Assembly: GCA_947648875.1 (NCBI GenBank)
Contig: CANSPM010000001.1
Coordinates: forward strand, 1 to 64,000
Length of the DNA stretch: 64,000 bases
Reading direction: 5' to 3'
Source of the DNA: an uncultured Lachnospiraceae bacterium
GTDB taxonomy: Bacteria > Bacillota > Clostridia > Lachnospirales > Lachnospiraceae
Shown: in pieces, positions 50,983 to 59,804 of the stretch
How the letters are laid out: every line of letters starts with the position of its first letter
How positions within the stretch are numbered: position 1 is the first letter of the stretch
Position numbers and translations under genes: made by a program
Notes under the pieces: generated by a model
What the model saw: only the letters and a program-made list of their open reading frames with translations
Databases searched by the model: none
What the model was told of the DNA's origin: nothing

Positions 50983-53187
50983 ATGCCGTATTTTCCTATA
51001 TTTATTGACTTAAAAAACAAACCGGTTTTGATTGTGGGCGGCGGCACTGTGGCGCTCCGCAAGCTGCAAAAGCTGCTGCCCTACGGAGGGCGGCTCACAG
51101 TGGTTGCCCCGCACATTTTGCCCCAGTTGGCGCTGATTCCCGGTGTGAATCTACAGAGGCACAGTTTCGGCGTGTCCGATCTGCGCCCGCGTCCTGCGCT
51201 GGTCATTGCCGCTACAGATGACAGGGAGACGAATCATTGTATCTCCCTACTCTGCAAAAAGCGTCATATTCCGGTAAACGCGGCGGACGACCCGGCGCTG
51301 TGCAGTTTTCTGTTTCCTGCCTTGGTGCGGCAGGGTGATTTTTCGGCGGGAATCTGTACCGGCGGCGCAAGTCCTGCGGCGGCGGCATATTTCAAAGAGC
51401 GGCTGCGGGAACTGCTGCCGGAAGGACTGGACGGTATTCTGAACTGGCTGGCATCCATACGCCCGGTTCTGAAAACCGCCATACCGGAGCAGCATAACAG
51501 GGCGGATATATTTCGAAGACTGTTTGATGCCTGCATGGCCAAGGGCGGACCTCTGACGCGGGAGGAGGCGGAACGTTATATGGACGGCGAACTCCGGGAC
51601 GGTGTTGTAACCCAGGGCAGTGCTGCGCCCCAGGGCAGTGTTGCGGCGTGTAAAAGTGTTGCGTTTAAGGGCAGCGTCGCCCTGGTGGGAGCGGGGTGCG
51701 GTAAGGCGGATCTGATTACGCTGCGGGGACTGCGGCTGCTACAGCAGTGCCAGGCCGTGGTGTATGACGATTTGATTGATCCGGCGTTGCTGGAGTCGGT
51801 TCCAGAGTCCGCGCTGCGGCTCTACATGGGAAAGCGCAGTGGAACACATGCCGCGTCGCAGACGCAGATCAATCAAAAACTTATCGAGCTGGCTCGCTCC
51901 GGCCTTCGGGTGGTGCGTCTGAAAGGCGGTGACCCCTACCTGTTCGGACGGGGAGGAGAGGAGATGCTGGCGCTGCGGGCCGCCGGAATCCCCTGTCAGG
52001 AGGTTCCGGGGGTTCCTTCCGCCATCGGCATAGCGGCGGAGGCGGGTATCCCCGTGACTCACCGGGGAGTAAGTCGTGGTGTATATATTGTCACGGCCCA
52101 TACTGCCGACACACCGGATGGTCTGCCGGAGGATTTTGACGCATTGGCAAAGCTGTCGGGCACGCTGGTATTTTTGATGGGGCTGGAGCGGCTGTCCGCC
52201 ATTGTGGCCCGGCTGATAGCGGCAGGGAAAGACAAAAACACGCCCGGGGCGGTGATCTCTGGCGGCAACGCGCCAAACCCTGTCCGGGTCAGAGCGCCGT
52301 TGTTTCAGTTGGAACAGGCCGCAAAAAGTGCCGGCGTTTCCCCACCGGCCATCATATTGGTGGGTGATGTGGCGGCTATGGATTTGTCCGAGTCCGTCGG
52401 TCCTCTTGGGGGGCGAAAAATTGGCGTAACAGGCACCCGGGAGGTGGCGGAGAAGCAACTGACCGCGTTTCGGGCGTTGGGGGCGGAGGCGTTGTGGGTG
52501 TTGCGTCTGAATGTGGAAGAGCTGCCGATGGAACTGGACTGGCGGAGTATGGGAGAGAGACCGGGCTGGATTGTTTTTACCAGTGCCAACGGAGTCAGGA
52601 CATTTTTTGAGCGCATGGAAGGGGAAAGCGTAGATATGTCTCTCCTGGAGAAATGGAAATTTGCGGTTATTGGCGCCGCCACCGGCGCAGCGCTGGAACG
52701 GTATGGGATCCAGGCGGATCTGTGCCCCGAAACTTTTACAAGCGAGGCATTGGCGGTGGAGATCGCCGCTGCGGCAAAACCCGGAGATCGAATCATGCTG
52801 CTCCGTTCGGCGATGGCCTCTTCAAAGTTGTCTGAGGTGCTGCGTGGGGAGGGGTTCGCGGTGGAAGATCTATCAATTTATGATGTAAAGAAGGAAGTTT
52901 ACGGCGATGCGCTTCCCACGCTGGATTATCTCACTTTTTCCAGCGCAGGCGGTGTGAAGCTGTTTTTTGAGCAGTATGGGGAAATCCCTGCGGGAACCCG
53001 CTGCGTCTGCATCGGCGGTGTGACCGCCCAGGCCCTCTCACAGTATGTGGATAAGCCGTTTTTGCTCTCCCGGCTTATTTCTGCGGAGGGAGTGGTCGAG
53101 ACGGTATTGCGTGATCAGAGAGAGCAGGGGCGTTCCCTTCAAGTTTGCTTTTCGGAAGATATCTCTTTAGAAGACAATAATTCATAA
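50983..53187 (+). CDS. Three-domain siroheme synthesis enzyme: SirC - SUMT - HemD
   Basis: A 734-residue fusion. Residues 1-~205 are precorrin-2 dehydrogenase/ferrochelatase-like (YFPIFIDLKNKPVLIVGGGTVA). About 229-470 are uroporphyrinogen-III C-methyltransferase (VALVGAGCGKADLITLRGL, VVRLKGGDPYLFGRGGEE, VPGVPSAIG, ITHRGVSRG-like VTHRGVSRG). About 474-734 are uroporphyrinogen-III synthase (IGVTGTREVAEKQL, VFTSANGVRTFF, TFSSAGGVKLFF). It could carry hydroxymethylbilane through to siroheme or sirohydrochlorin. A linker at ~205-230 is a 6-residue repeat (TQGSAA, PQGSVA, ACKSVA, FKGSVA). The start at 50983 follows AAGGAGGGAG. The last ~16 codons overlap the opposing rloB gene, so the native C-terminus may have been altered. 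Confidence 0.92.
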   Translation: MPYFPIFIDLKNKPVLIVGGGTVALRKLQKLLPYGGRLTVVAPHILPQLALIPGVNLQRHSFGVSDLRPRPALVIAATDDRETNHCISLLCKKRHIPVNAADDPALCSFLFPALVRQGDFSAGICTGGASPAAAAYFKERLRELLPEGLDGILNWLASIRPVLKTAIPEQHNRADIFRRLFDACMAKGGPLTREEAERYMDGELRDGVVTQGSAAPQGSVAACKSVAFKGSVALVGAGCGKADLITLRGLRLLQQCQAVVYDDLIDPALLESVPESALRLYMGKRSGTHAASQTQINQKLIELARSGLRVVRLKGGDPYLFGRGGEEMLALRAAGIPCQEVPGVPSAIGIAAEAGIPVTHRGVSRGVYIVTAHTADTPDGLPEDFDALAKLSGTLVFLMGLERLSAIVARLIAAGKDKNTPGAVISGGNAPNPVRVRAPLFQLEQAAKSAGVSPPAIILVGDVAAMDLSESVGPLGGRKIGVTGTREVAEKQLTAFRALGAEALWVLRLNVEELPMELDWRSMGERPGWIVFTSANGVRTFFERMEGESVDMSLLEKWKFAVIGAATGAALERYGIQADLCPETFTSEALAVEIAAAAKPGDRIMLLRSAMASSKLSEVLRGEGFAVEDLSIYDVKKEVYGDALPTLDYLTFSSAGGVKLFFEQYGEIPAGTRCVCIGGVTAQALSQYVDKPFLLSRLISAEGVVETVLRDQREQGRSLQVCFSEDISLEDNNS

Positions 53188-53906
53188 AATTTGGAGACTA
53201 ATTTATATATATGGCTTCCCAGTTCCTGAGGCCAGCGCTCCGTAGGATTAGTATGTAATGATTTGGCACGTTTAACAGCAAGGGACACATTTTCCACAGT
53301 ATAATCGTCCGGATTGGGAATTTTATGGCCGTTGCCGCCCATAGTAATTCCCAGATCACTCATTTTTGTGCGGAAATAGCTGTCTCCCACTCTGTTTGCG
53401 TGCTCCATATCCTCTTCACATACTTCAAAATGATGTAAATAGAGCCAAAACTCAAAAAATGGGTTGGTTACGGCGTATTGTATTCCTTTTGCCGTACATT
53501 GCTGTAGAACGGTTTTAAATTCATTTATCTTATTGGCTGCAATATGATCGTCTACATCAATCACAACCCAAAATTCATCTTCCAAATGTTTGTCAAATTC
53601 ATATATATGGTTATTTTCTTTTTTAAAGGTTTCCAACCTTTCCAAAACATATTGCGGGCTGGATTTGTTTTGCTCATCCCATTGGGCCTGAGTTCGTTCA
53701 GAAGCGGGAATTTTTAAGAAGTTTTTTCTGGCGGACACAAGGCATATTTGGCTGGAAATGTCTGAAAAAACTTTTTCTGACAGTATTTGAAAATATTTTT
53801 CTTCTGTCACAGGTCCCTCGCAGGAAAAAAATATAATCTTGGAACTGCGGGGACGCTTCTCTCGTAAAGGCTGTGGAATCATGGGCATTCTGGTAGATAA
53901 GTTCAT
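53139..53906 (-). CDS. rloB: RloB-like protein (TOPRIM-type nuclease candidate)
   Basis: A 255-residue RloB family protein. FFSCEGPVTEEKYF supplies the conserved glutamate (E30), and FWVVIDVDDH supplies the acidic cluster D117/D119/D120: the glutamate-then-DxD layout of a TOPRIM metal site. NPFFEFWLYLHH is a further family signature. RloB proteins accompany the RloA ATPase, and related ATPase/TOPRIM pairs (AbiL, PARIS) protect against phages. It overlaps rloA by four bases and, tail to tail, the siroheme gene by 49 bases. A+T richness points to transfer. Confidence 0.85.
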   Translation of the reverse strand: MNLSTRMPMIPQPLREKRPRSSKIIFFSCEGPVTEEKYFQILSEKVFSDISSQICLVSARKNFLKIPASERTQAQWDEQNKSSPQYVLERLETFKKENNHIYEFDKHLEDEFWVVIDVDDHIAANKINEFKTVLQQCTAKGIQYAVTNPFFEFWLYLHHFEVCEEDMEHANRVGDSYFRTKMSDLGITMGGNGHKIPNPDDYTVENVSLAVKRAKSLHTNPTERWPQELGSHIYKLVSKFYELLSSKEISSEKQT

Positions 53907-55243
53907 CTGCTATAATCCCCCTTTATTACAGGAACAGCTCCAAAACGTCCTGCCAGGTAGCTTTTGATATTTGAGTACCCATCGACAGTGTCAGAGGGCA
54001 GCATATAATCTGAAAACGGTTTTAAATAGCTTTCTCCTGAGTTGTTTTTTTCAATAAACCATATTTCATCCTGGGTCAGATCCTCTAAGCTGATCAGATT
54101 GACGTCATGTGCCGTAAAGATCAGCTGGTTCCGATGCTCTTTTGCAATGAAATCATTTATAAATGTTTTGGTCAGTTTCGTGTGCAGACAACGGTCTATT
54201 TCATCAATAAAAAACACAGATGATTTTGCGGTAAGGCCAAAAAGGATGGGAAGCAAATCCAACAGTCTCTGCGTTCCGTCAGATTCCTCATCCTTGTGAA
54301 AGGAGAAAGTTTTGCCAGCCAGTGAATGTTCCAAAATCATTTCGCATAACATGGGCTCTCCGTGCTCTTCGTTAAAAATGAACAGACGGCCATTGATATT
54401 TACCAATCCCTCTCGTTTTTGTAATATATCGTCTATGATCTCCTGAGGAATGTCCATATCAATCAACAGCTTATTTAATTGTACTTTTTTGGTATGCGCA
54501 AAAATTTTGTTAATGCCTGTATCATAGTTCACTAATTTGGACGATAAAAATCTGGCGAAGTTCTCATTCTGCATTAATCGCATCTCAAGCATATGCACTT
54601 GAGAGGAAGGGAAAATGATTTGGATGTTATAGAACCATTCCATTATACTCTCAGCCATGGAAAAACCGTTTTCTGATAACTTATAAAGAAATAACTGGTT
54701 GCGCTGATTCTTTTTTATAGTTTCTTTGAGCAACTCGGCCAGGCGTCTTTTTTGGCTGTTTTTTTTGCCCAAGTACTGTGAAAGTTCTATGGAGGTTAAG
54801 TCTTCATCGGTGGTCAATCTTTGAAAAACTGGCCTGAAAGTGGTTTTTCCCAAGACCATTAACCATTCCTCCACGACTCTATAATCATCCAGTGTAAACC
54901 CATATTCGTAAACATTTTCATTGTGGTAAAACATAAATTGAAAAGTACTGTTCTTTCCAATGTCTGAAAAATCTCCCTTAAATTGCGGAACTCCAGTTCT
55001 GGTTCCGCTTTTTTGGGCTTCTACAATATAGTCTCTGGCAAAATCAAGAGATTGGATAAAATTTGATTTTCCCGAGGCATTCGGACCTAACAGAGCACCG
55101 CGACGCAATATTTTCCAAGGCCCCTGTACCGTGTCAAGTGTAACAAGATAATTCTGATTAAGGCCTTGGGTGGTTGGAAACATACTGTATTCTATTGGAT
55201 GCGCAATTGACTTATAATTCGTTACAATATATTTTAGAAGCAT
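53903..55243 (-). CDS. rloA: RloA-like AAA ATPase
   Basis: A 446-residue ATPase of the AAA_15/RloA (AbiEii/AbiLi-like) group. The N-terminal beta-strand MLLKYIVTNYKSI and Walker A LLGPNASGKS (53-60) open the SMC/Rad50-like head. The middle is helical, and the second half brings EESDGTQRLLDLLP (signature-like), Walker B VFFIDEIDRCLH (near 345) and FTAHDVNLI. It probably senses phage infection and releases or activates RloB. It has its own promoter and the AGGAGG site of an independent cassette. Confidence 0.88.
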   Translation of the reverse strand: MLLKYIVTNYKSIAHPIEYSMFPTTQGLNQNYLVTLDTVQGPWKILRRGALLGPNASGKSNFIQSLDFARDYIVEAQKSGTRTGVPQFKGDFSDIGKNSTFQFMFYHNENVYEYGFTLDDYRVVEEWLMVLGKTTFRPVFQRLTTDEDLTSIELSQYLGKKNSQKRRLAELLKETIKKNQRNQLFLYKLSENGFSMAESIMEWFYNIQIIFPSSQVHMLEMRLMQNENFARFLSSKLVNYDTGINKIFAHTKKVQLNKLLIDMDIPQEIIDDILQKREGLVNINGRLFIFNEEHGEPMLCEMILEHSLAGKTFSFHKDEESDGTQRLLDLLPILFGLTAKSSVFFIDEIDRCLHTKLTKTFINDFIAKEHRNQLIFTAHDVNLISLEDLTQDEIWFIEKNNSGESYLKPFSDYMLPSDTVDGYSNIKSYLAGRFGAVPVIKGDYSR

Positions 55244-55340
55244 AATAATACCTCCTGATTAAAGGGTTTCCATCACCGCACCATTTCATACTGCAGGCTT
55301 TGGCCGTAGAGGAACCTGAAAAGCAATTTCTGTCTTCTGT

Positions 55341-55369
55341 ATTGTAGCATACAGTTAATACTACAGCAA
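55341..55369 (-). promoter_or_regulatory. rloAB promoter
   Basis: On the minus strand: TTGCTG (55369-55364), 17 bases, TACAAT (55346-55341), about 100 bases before the rloA start. Confidence 0.6.
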
Positions 55370-55414
55370 CTATTACTTATCCAAATGCCTCTATCCCGAT
55401 GAGGCGCCATTTTA

Positions 55415-56314
55415 TCAGAATCCCGGCGGTTCCGCCCCGTTTTTTCTGTACTGCGACGGCGTCATATGCATATACCTGCGGAAGGTGCGGTTGTAGTAGC
55501 TGATATTGTTAAATCCTGTCCTCATGGCGATATGGCTGATCTCCAGGTCTGTTTCGCGCAGTAGTTCCATGCTCATGCCAATGCGGTAAAAGTTGATATA
55601 TTCCACAGGGGACATACGGGTCATGGATTTAAAGAATCGGCACAGATGCCCCTGGCTGATATGAAATTCGGCGGACAGATCGTCCAGGGAAATAGGGCGG
55701 TCATAGTTTATGCGGATATATTCGATCATGTCTTTCACAAGGCTCACACGGTAATCGGAGGAATCCTTGACGCTTTTTTCCATTTTTGGAGCATGGCTAT
55801 AGCAGAGATGCCACAGTTCCAGGAGCCTTGCCTTGATCAGCAGTTCGTAACCGAAGTCTTCGTGGAGAAAGAGTTTACGGATCTCACAGAGCAGACCATA
55901 TGCCCGGGCCTGCCAGCCGTTGTCTGTAGCGGTAAGGATGGGAAAAACCATATCCCGGTTTAGCACCGGATCAATATACTGCTGCCGGATGGCATCGCTG
56001 ACGGGGCCCGACAGCAGGTATGGATGGAAGACCAGGGCAAAAAAAGAGAAAGGTTTTCCGATCTCGCAGGTCACCAGGTGGAGTTGATTGGAGGGAATAA
56101 AAATCACATTGCCCTGGCTGATCCTTGTATATTCGCCGTTTAAACGGAGACTGGCGGCCCCCGCAGTGACCACCAGGATTTCCATCTCTTCATGCCAGTG
56201 GCAGTGTATGCGCTCCGACCTATCCGCATTCGACACCACATCATAGATTGTCAGCGGAAACAGCATATTGCCGTGGGCTGTCTGTTCTTTTAACATTAAG
56301 AATTGTTGTTCCAT
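55415..56314 (-). CDS. AraC-family regulator with cupin sensor domain
   Basis: A 299-residue regulator. Residues ~15-150 are a cupin-type sugar-binding domain (HCHWHEEMEILVVTAG, ISQGNVIFIPSNQLH). Residues ~195-295 hold two AraC helix-turn-helix units (ISLDDLSAEFHISQGHLCRFFKSMT and ISHIAMRTGFNNISYYNRTFRRYMHMTPSQYR). It is divergent from the GH31 gene and is the likely sugar-responsive activator of it. The start at 56314 follows GGGAGA; an upstream start 13 codons earlier lacks a site. Confidence 0.88.
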   Translation of the reverse strand: MEQQFLMLKEQTAHGNMLFPLTIYDVVSNADRSERIHCHWHEEMEILVVTAGAASLRLNGEYTRISQGNVIFIPSNQLHLVTCEIGKPFSFFALVFHPYLLSGPVSDAIRQQYIDPVLNRDMVFPILTATDNGWQARAYGLLCEIRKLFLHEDFGYELLIKARLLELWHLCYSHAPKMEKSVKDSSDYRVSLVKDMIEYIRINYDRPISLDDLSAEFHISQGHLCRFFKSMTRMSPVEYINFYRIGMSMELLRETDLEISHIAMRTGFNNISYYNRTFRRYMHMTPSQYRKNGAEPPGF

Positions 56315-56927
56315 TTTTCTCCCTGATCCGGACAGACCGGAATCAATCTGCACGCCATGCTTTGCACCAAATTAAGTAACTTCTTTACATCTTCTGTATC
56401 TTGCGCATATCACGCACCGGTTTTGAGGCGCGTCTAAATATCCCTGCAAGTGAAGGAAAAACATCAAAAATAAAAGGCTGAATATCAAAATAGTGTTAGC
56501 GCATATCAAATAAATTATAGATTGTTGCGGCAAAAATCATTATAATACAAATATAACAAATAAAAAGGCAAAGCGCAACCCCTGGGGTGTCCTGCTGGTC
56601 ATAGCTTGATCAGGAAGCGCTGCTTTTTAGCCTCTGCCCAATAAACAGCATTAGACGCGTGCAGTATTCAGTCGAACGAGAACTTGTAGAGGCAGAAAAA
56701 GTGGTTGATTCAAGGCGTATTATATCGGCAGATATGTTGGCTGCTTAAAGTCAGGCCGACGGCTGAATGCTGTCAGAAGAATTACGAAACAGAGGCAGGC
56801 CTATGGCAGAAGAACGGCAGAACAGTGGTAGGTCGATGGCATAAGAATGACAGTTAAATGCCAAAATGGCAGCGGATAAACGGCGGGACAATAGCAGGCT
56901 TGGGGACGCAGAAACGGAGGGTATAAG
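56315..56927. other. Divergent control region with structured leader and 33-base repeats
   Basis: No gene. It carries a TATAAT (56541-56546) with a weak -35, as expected for an AraC-activated promoter of the GH31 gene. The transcript would start with a folded segment (56572-56621: AGCGC...GCGCT enclosing two small hairpins) followed by GCTTTTT, like an attenuator. Degenerate 33-base repeats lie at about 56765-56860. Confidence 0.5.
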
Positions 56928-58919
56928 ATGAGGTTTACGGAAGTAGAAAACGGTTTGTTGGTAAGGCGCCGGAATGAGCGTCTGCTGATTGAGGCCTGGG
57001 GCACCAACGCCCTGCGAGTGAGGGCTACACAGTATGAGGAATTTACCGGCAGGGATTGGGCGCTGGAGGAGCCGGTAAGCCCGCATAAGCTACAGGTGAA
57101 GGTGTCAGTCCGGGGAGAGGAAGCTCTTGTGGAAAACGGAAGACTCAAAGCGCGGGTCAACTCGGCGGGGGTGCTGTTCTTTTACAGGGACGGAAAGCCC
57201 ATACTCAGCGAGTATCAGAGAGACTACGCAGGCACGGAAAGCGGGGAAAGCAGATGCCTTAAGATTGTCAGCAGGGACTATAAGGCCATTGTGGGCGGGG
57301 ATTATGCTTTGACAGTGCGTTTCGAGAGTCAAGACGGGGAGAAAATCTTTGGTATGGGACAGTACCAACAGCCCTATTTGGATCTGAAAGGCTGCACACT
57401 GGAACTGGCGCAGCGCAACTCCCAGATCTCCATTCCCTTTGCGGTATCCAGTCTGGGATATGGTTTTCTGTGGAATCATCCCGGAGTGGGCAGGGCCACT
57501 TTCGGCAAAAATTATACGGAGTGGACAGCCCAGGCCGCCAAGGAGATGGACTACTGGATCACGGCGGATGACAATCCAGCCAGGATCATCGAAAACTATA
57601 CGGAAGTAACCGGCAGAGCTCCCATGCTGCCAGAAGGGCTGCTGGGCCTGTGGCAGTGTAAACTGCGCTATCGCACCCAGGAGGAAGTGCTCTCCGTAGC
57701 CAGAAAATATCAAGAATTGGGCATTTCTCTGGATGTAATTGTCATAGACTTTTTCCATTGGACCAGACAGGGCGACTGGAAATTTGACCCGGAGTACTGG
57801 CCCGACCCCAGGGGCATGTGTGACGAGCTTCACGCCATGGGAACCAAAGTGGCGGTTTCCGTGTGGCCCTCTGTGGACAAAAAAAGCGAGAACTTTCAGG
57901 AGATGCAGGAATTGGGCTACCTGATCCGCACGGAGCGGGGAAGTAACCAGACCTATGATTTTCAGGGGGACTGTCTGGAGATTGATGTGACCAGCCAGGA
58001 GGCCAGGGAGTATCTGTGGGAGAAGTGCCGCAAGAACTATTATGACTATGGCATAGACATGTTCTGGCTGGACAATTCGGAGCCGGATTATGGCGTGTAT
58101 GATTACGACAATTACCGTTACGCGCTGGGGACGGCGCTGGAGGTCAGTAATCTGTACCCCAAGCTGTACACCAGGGCCTTCTATGATGGGATCAGGGCGG
58201 CGGGGCATGAGAAGGATATTTTGAGCCTGGTGCGATGCGGTTGGGCGGGCAGTCAGAAGTATGCAGCGCTGCTTTGGTCAGGGGACGTGCCCAGCACTTT
58301 TGCCTCCCTGCGGGACCAACTCAGTGCCGGACTGAATATGGGACTTGCGGGAATCCCCTGGTGGACTACAGATATCGGAGGCTTTATGACGGACGATGTG
58401 TCTGACCCGGCTTTCCATGAACTGCTGTTGCGCTGGTATGAGTTTGCTGTATTCTCCCCGATTTTGCGGATGCACGGAGACCGCGGCCCTCACAATATTC
58501 CGCCCCTGTCTGACAGAGAGTGGGGGGGTGGGCATTTGTATACGGGGCAGCCTAATGAACTCTGGAGCTATGGGGAAGAGGCATTTCAGATCATGCGGGA
58601 CCAACTGAATCTCAGACTTTCTTTAAAGCCCTATATAGCAGGGCTTATGGAGGAGGCCAGCCGGACGGGGGCGCCTCTGCTGCGTACCATGTTTTTTGAG
58701 TTCCCGGAGGATGCCCGTTGCTGGGATTTGGATGATCAGTATATGTTTGGAGATAAATACTTGGTGGCTCCCGTTCTGGAGGCAGGCATGACGCGGCGGT
58801 CGGTGTATCTGCCCGCAGGAAGCTGGCGGGATATGGCGGACGGGAAGGAGTATGCGGGAGGGCAGATGTTGATCTGCGAAACCCCCATTGAGCGGATTCC
58901 GGTGTTTGAGAGGGTTTAA
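56928..58919 (+). CDS. Glycoside hydrolase family 31 (alpha-xylosidase/alpha-glucosidase)
   Basis: A 663-residue GH31 enzyme. An N-terminal beta domain is followed by the catalytic barrel. The nucleophile is D382 in DMFWLDNSEPDYG and the acid/base D453 in LLWSGDVPSTF, both in the correct context; RMHGDRGPH and DLDDQYMFGDKYLVAPV are further signatures. It is somewhat shorter than YicI (about 770). The absence of a signal peptide points to cytosolic action on imported alpha-linked oligosaccharides. The start follows GGAGGG. Control by the divergent AraC regulator is likely. Alpha-xyloside or alpha-glucoside specificity cannot be told apart by eye. Confidence 0.92.
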   Translation: MRFTEVENGLLVRRRNERLLIEAWGTNALRVRATQYEEFTGRDWALEEPVSPHKLQVKVSVRGEEALVENGRLKARVNSAGVLFFYRDGKPILSEYQRDYAGTESGESRCLKIVSRDYKAIVGGDYALTVRFESQDGEKIFGMGQYQQPYLDLKGCTLELAQRNSQISIPFAVSSLGYGFLWNHPGVGRATFGKNYTEWTAQAAKEMDYWITADDNPARIIENYTEVTGRAPMLPEGLLGLWQCKLRYRTQEEVLSVARKYQELGISLDVIVIDFFHWTRQGDWKFDPEYWPDPRGMCDELHAMGTKVAVSVWPSVDKKSENFQEMQELGYLIRTERGSNQTYDFQGDCLEIDVTSQEAREYLWEKCRKNYYDYGIDMFWLDNSEPDYGVYDYDNYRYALGTALEVSNLYPKLYTRAFYDGIRAAGHEKDILSLVRCGWAGSQKYAALLWSGDVPSTFASLRDQLSAGLNMGLAGIPWWTTDIGGFMTDDVSDPAFHELLLRWYEFAVFSPILRMHGDRGPHNIPPLSDREWGGGHLYTGQPNELWSYGEEAFQIMRDQLNLRLSLKPYIAGLMEEASRTGAPLLRTMFFEFPEDARCWDLDDQYMFGDKYLVAPVLEAGMTRRSVYLPAGSWRDMADGKEYAGGQMLICETPIERIPVFERV

Positions 58920-58970
58920 GCGGAAAAAATTCTGGCGGAGTACAAAAAGTTGCGAGATAGGCGGCAACGA

Positions 58971-59005
58971 TAGAATCCACGCTTTGCGAGAAAATTGTCA
59001 TAAAC
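58971..59005 (-). repeat. Post-terminator repeat element, copy D
   Basis: On the minus strand it reads TTTATGACAAT, then CTCGCAAAGCGTGGATTC, matching copies A-C. It directly follows the terminator that ends the minus-strand sortase-substrate gene, so it again lies gene-terminator-repeat in order. Confidence 0.65.
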
Positions 59006-59040
59006 AAAAGGCTCCCTGCTGTCTGGCAGGGAGCCTTTTT
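59006..59040. terminator. Bidirectional terminator between GH31 and the sortase-substrate gene
   Basis: A perfect 14-base-pair stem (AAAAGGCTCCCTGC with GCAGGGAGCCTTTT) and a 6-base loop, with T runs on both strands. It serves the two converging genes. Confidence 0.92.
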
Positions 59041-59099
59041 AGTTGCTGCCCAAGAGAGAAACAACTAAAACCATAGGCTATGAGTTTGAAAAGTTGTTA

Positions 59100-59756
59100 T
59101 TAGTTAAAAAACTTCCTGGCAGCGACAACGGCGCCTACGCCTGCAACAACAGCGGTTGCGGCGGCGAAAGGAACGGCATTGGTATCGCCGGTCTTAGGAG
59201 CCTTGACAGGAACTTTGTCCAGGGAAACAAAGATTACGGGGGACAGGGAAGAGAAAGTTACGGTAACCTTGCCGTTTTCTACCTTGTCAGGTACGATCTG
59301 CTCCCACTGACCGTCCGCCTTTAAATGCAGAACAATAATGTTCTGGCCAGCCATGACATTGGTCAGGTTAAAGGGAATGGTAACCTTGCTGAAGGTGGTG
59401 GGCAACTTTACATCTATCATCTGTAAAACGGTTCCGTTGTTGGCAACTGCCCATGAAGCGGCGGCAATGGCAGCTTCGGAAGTGGCGGGAAGCGCTTCGA
59501 TGGTCAGGGACGTATTACTTGTCTCAACGCCGTCAATGATGATATTGCTCCATACTTTAACACTGTCAACAGTGGAATGGCCATTGGTGTTTACCGCAGT
59601 GGAAGAACCGGCGGTGGGGGTAGATGTAGATGTGGTCTGGCTCTTATTGCCGCTGGGAGTGGTAGTACCGGTTGTCTGACTGGGAGCCGCAAAAGCCATC
59701 ATACTCATACTGCATGCCATAACCCCGGCACACAGTAACGCAAAAAATTTTTTCAT
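59100..59756 (-). CDS. Secreted protein with PKTG-type sortase signal
   Basis: A 218-residue surface protein. It has a signal peptide (MKKFFALLCAGVMACSMSMMAFA), a Ser/Thr-rich spacer (~25-60) and a compact beta-rich domain (~65-180). The C-terminal sorting signal is APKTGD, a hydrophobic stretch and RKFFN. The APKTG motif resembles the (S/N/P)PxTG targets of clostridial class B sortases, and a class B sortase gene lies just upstream in the same operon, so it is probably the cognate substrate fixed to peptidoglycan. The folded domain is not recognised. Confidence 0.82.
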   Translation of the reverse strand: MKKFFALLCAGVMACSMSMMAFAAPSQTTGTTTPSGNKSQTTSTSTPTAGSSTAVNTNGHSTVDSVKVWSNIIIDGVETSNTSLTIEALPATSEAAIAAASWAVANNGTVLQMIDVKLPTTFSKVTIPFNLTNVMAGQNIIVLHLKADGQWEQIVPDKVENGKVTVTFSSLSPVIFVSLDKVPVKAPKTGDTNAVPFAAATAVVAGVGAVVAARKFFN

Positions 59757-59804
59757 GATTGAAATCCTCCTTATTCTTTTATATCCTATGGTTATGTATA
59801 TTAA

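Noticed and set aside
57105-58208. Minus-strand frame of ~365 codons opposite GH31
   Set aside because: It lies entirely within a gene with intact catalytic motifs and shows no family resemblance.
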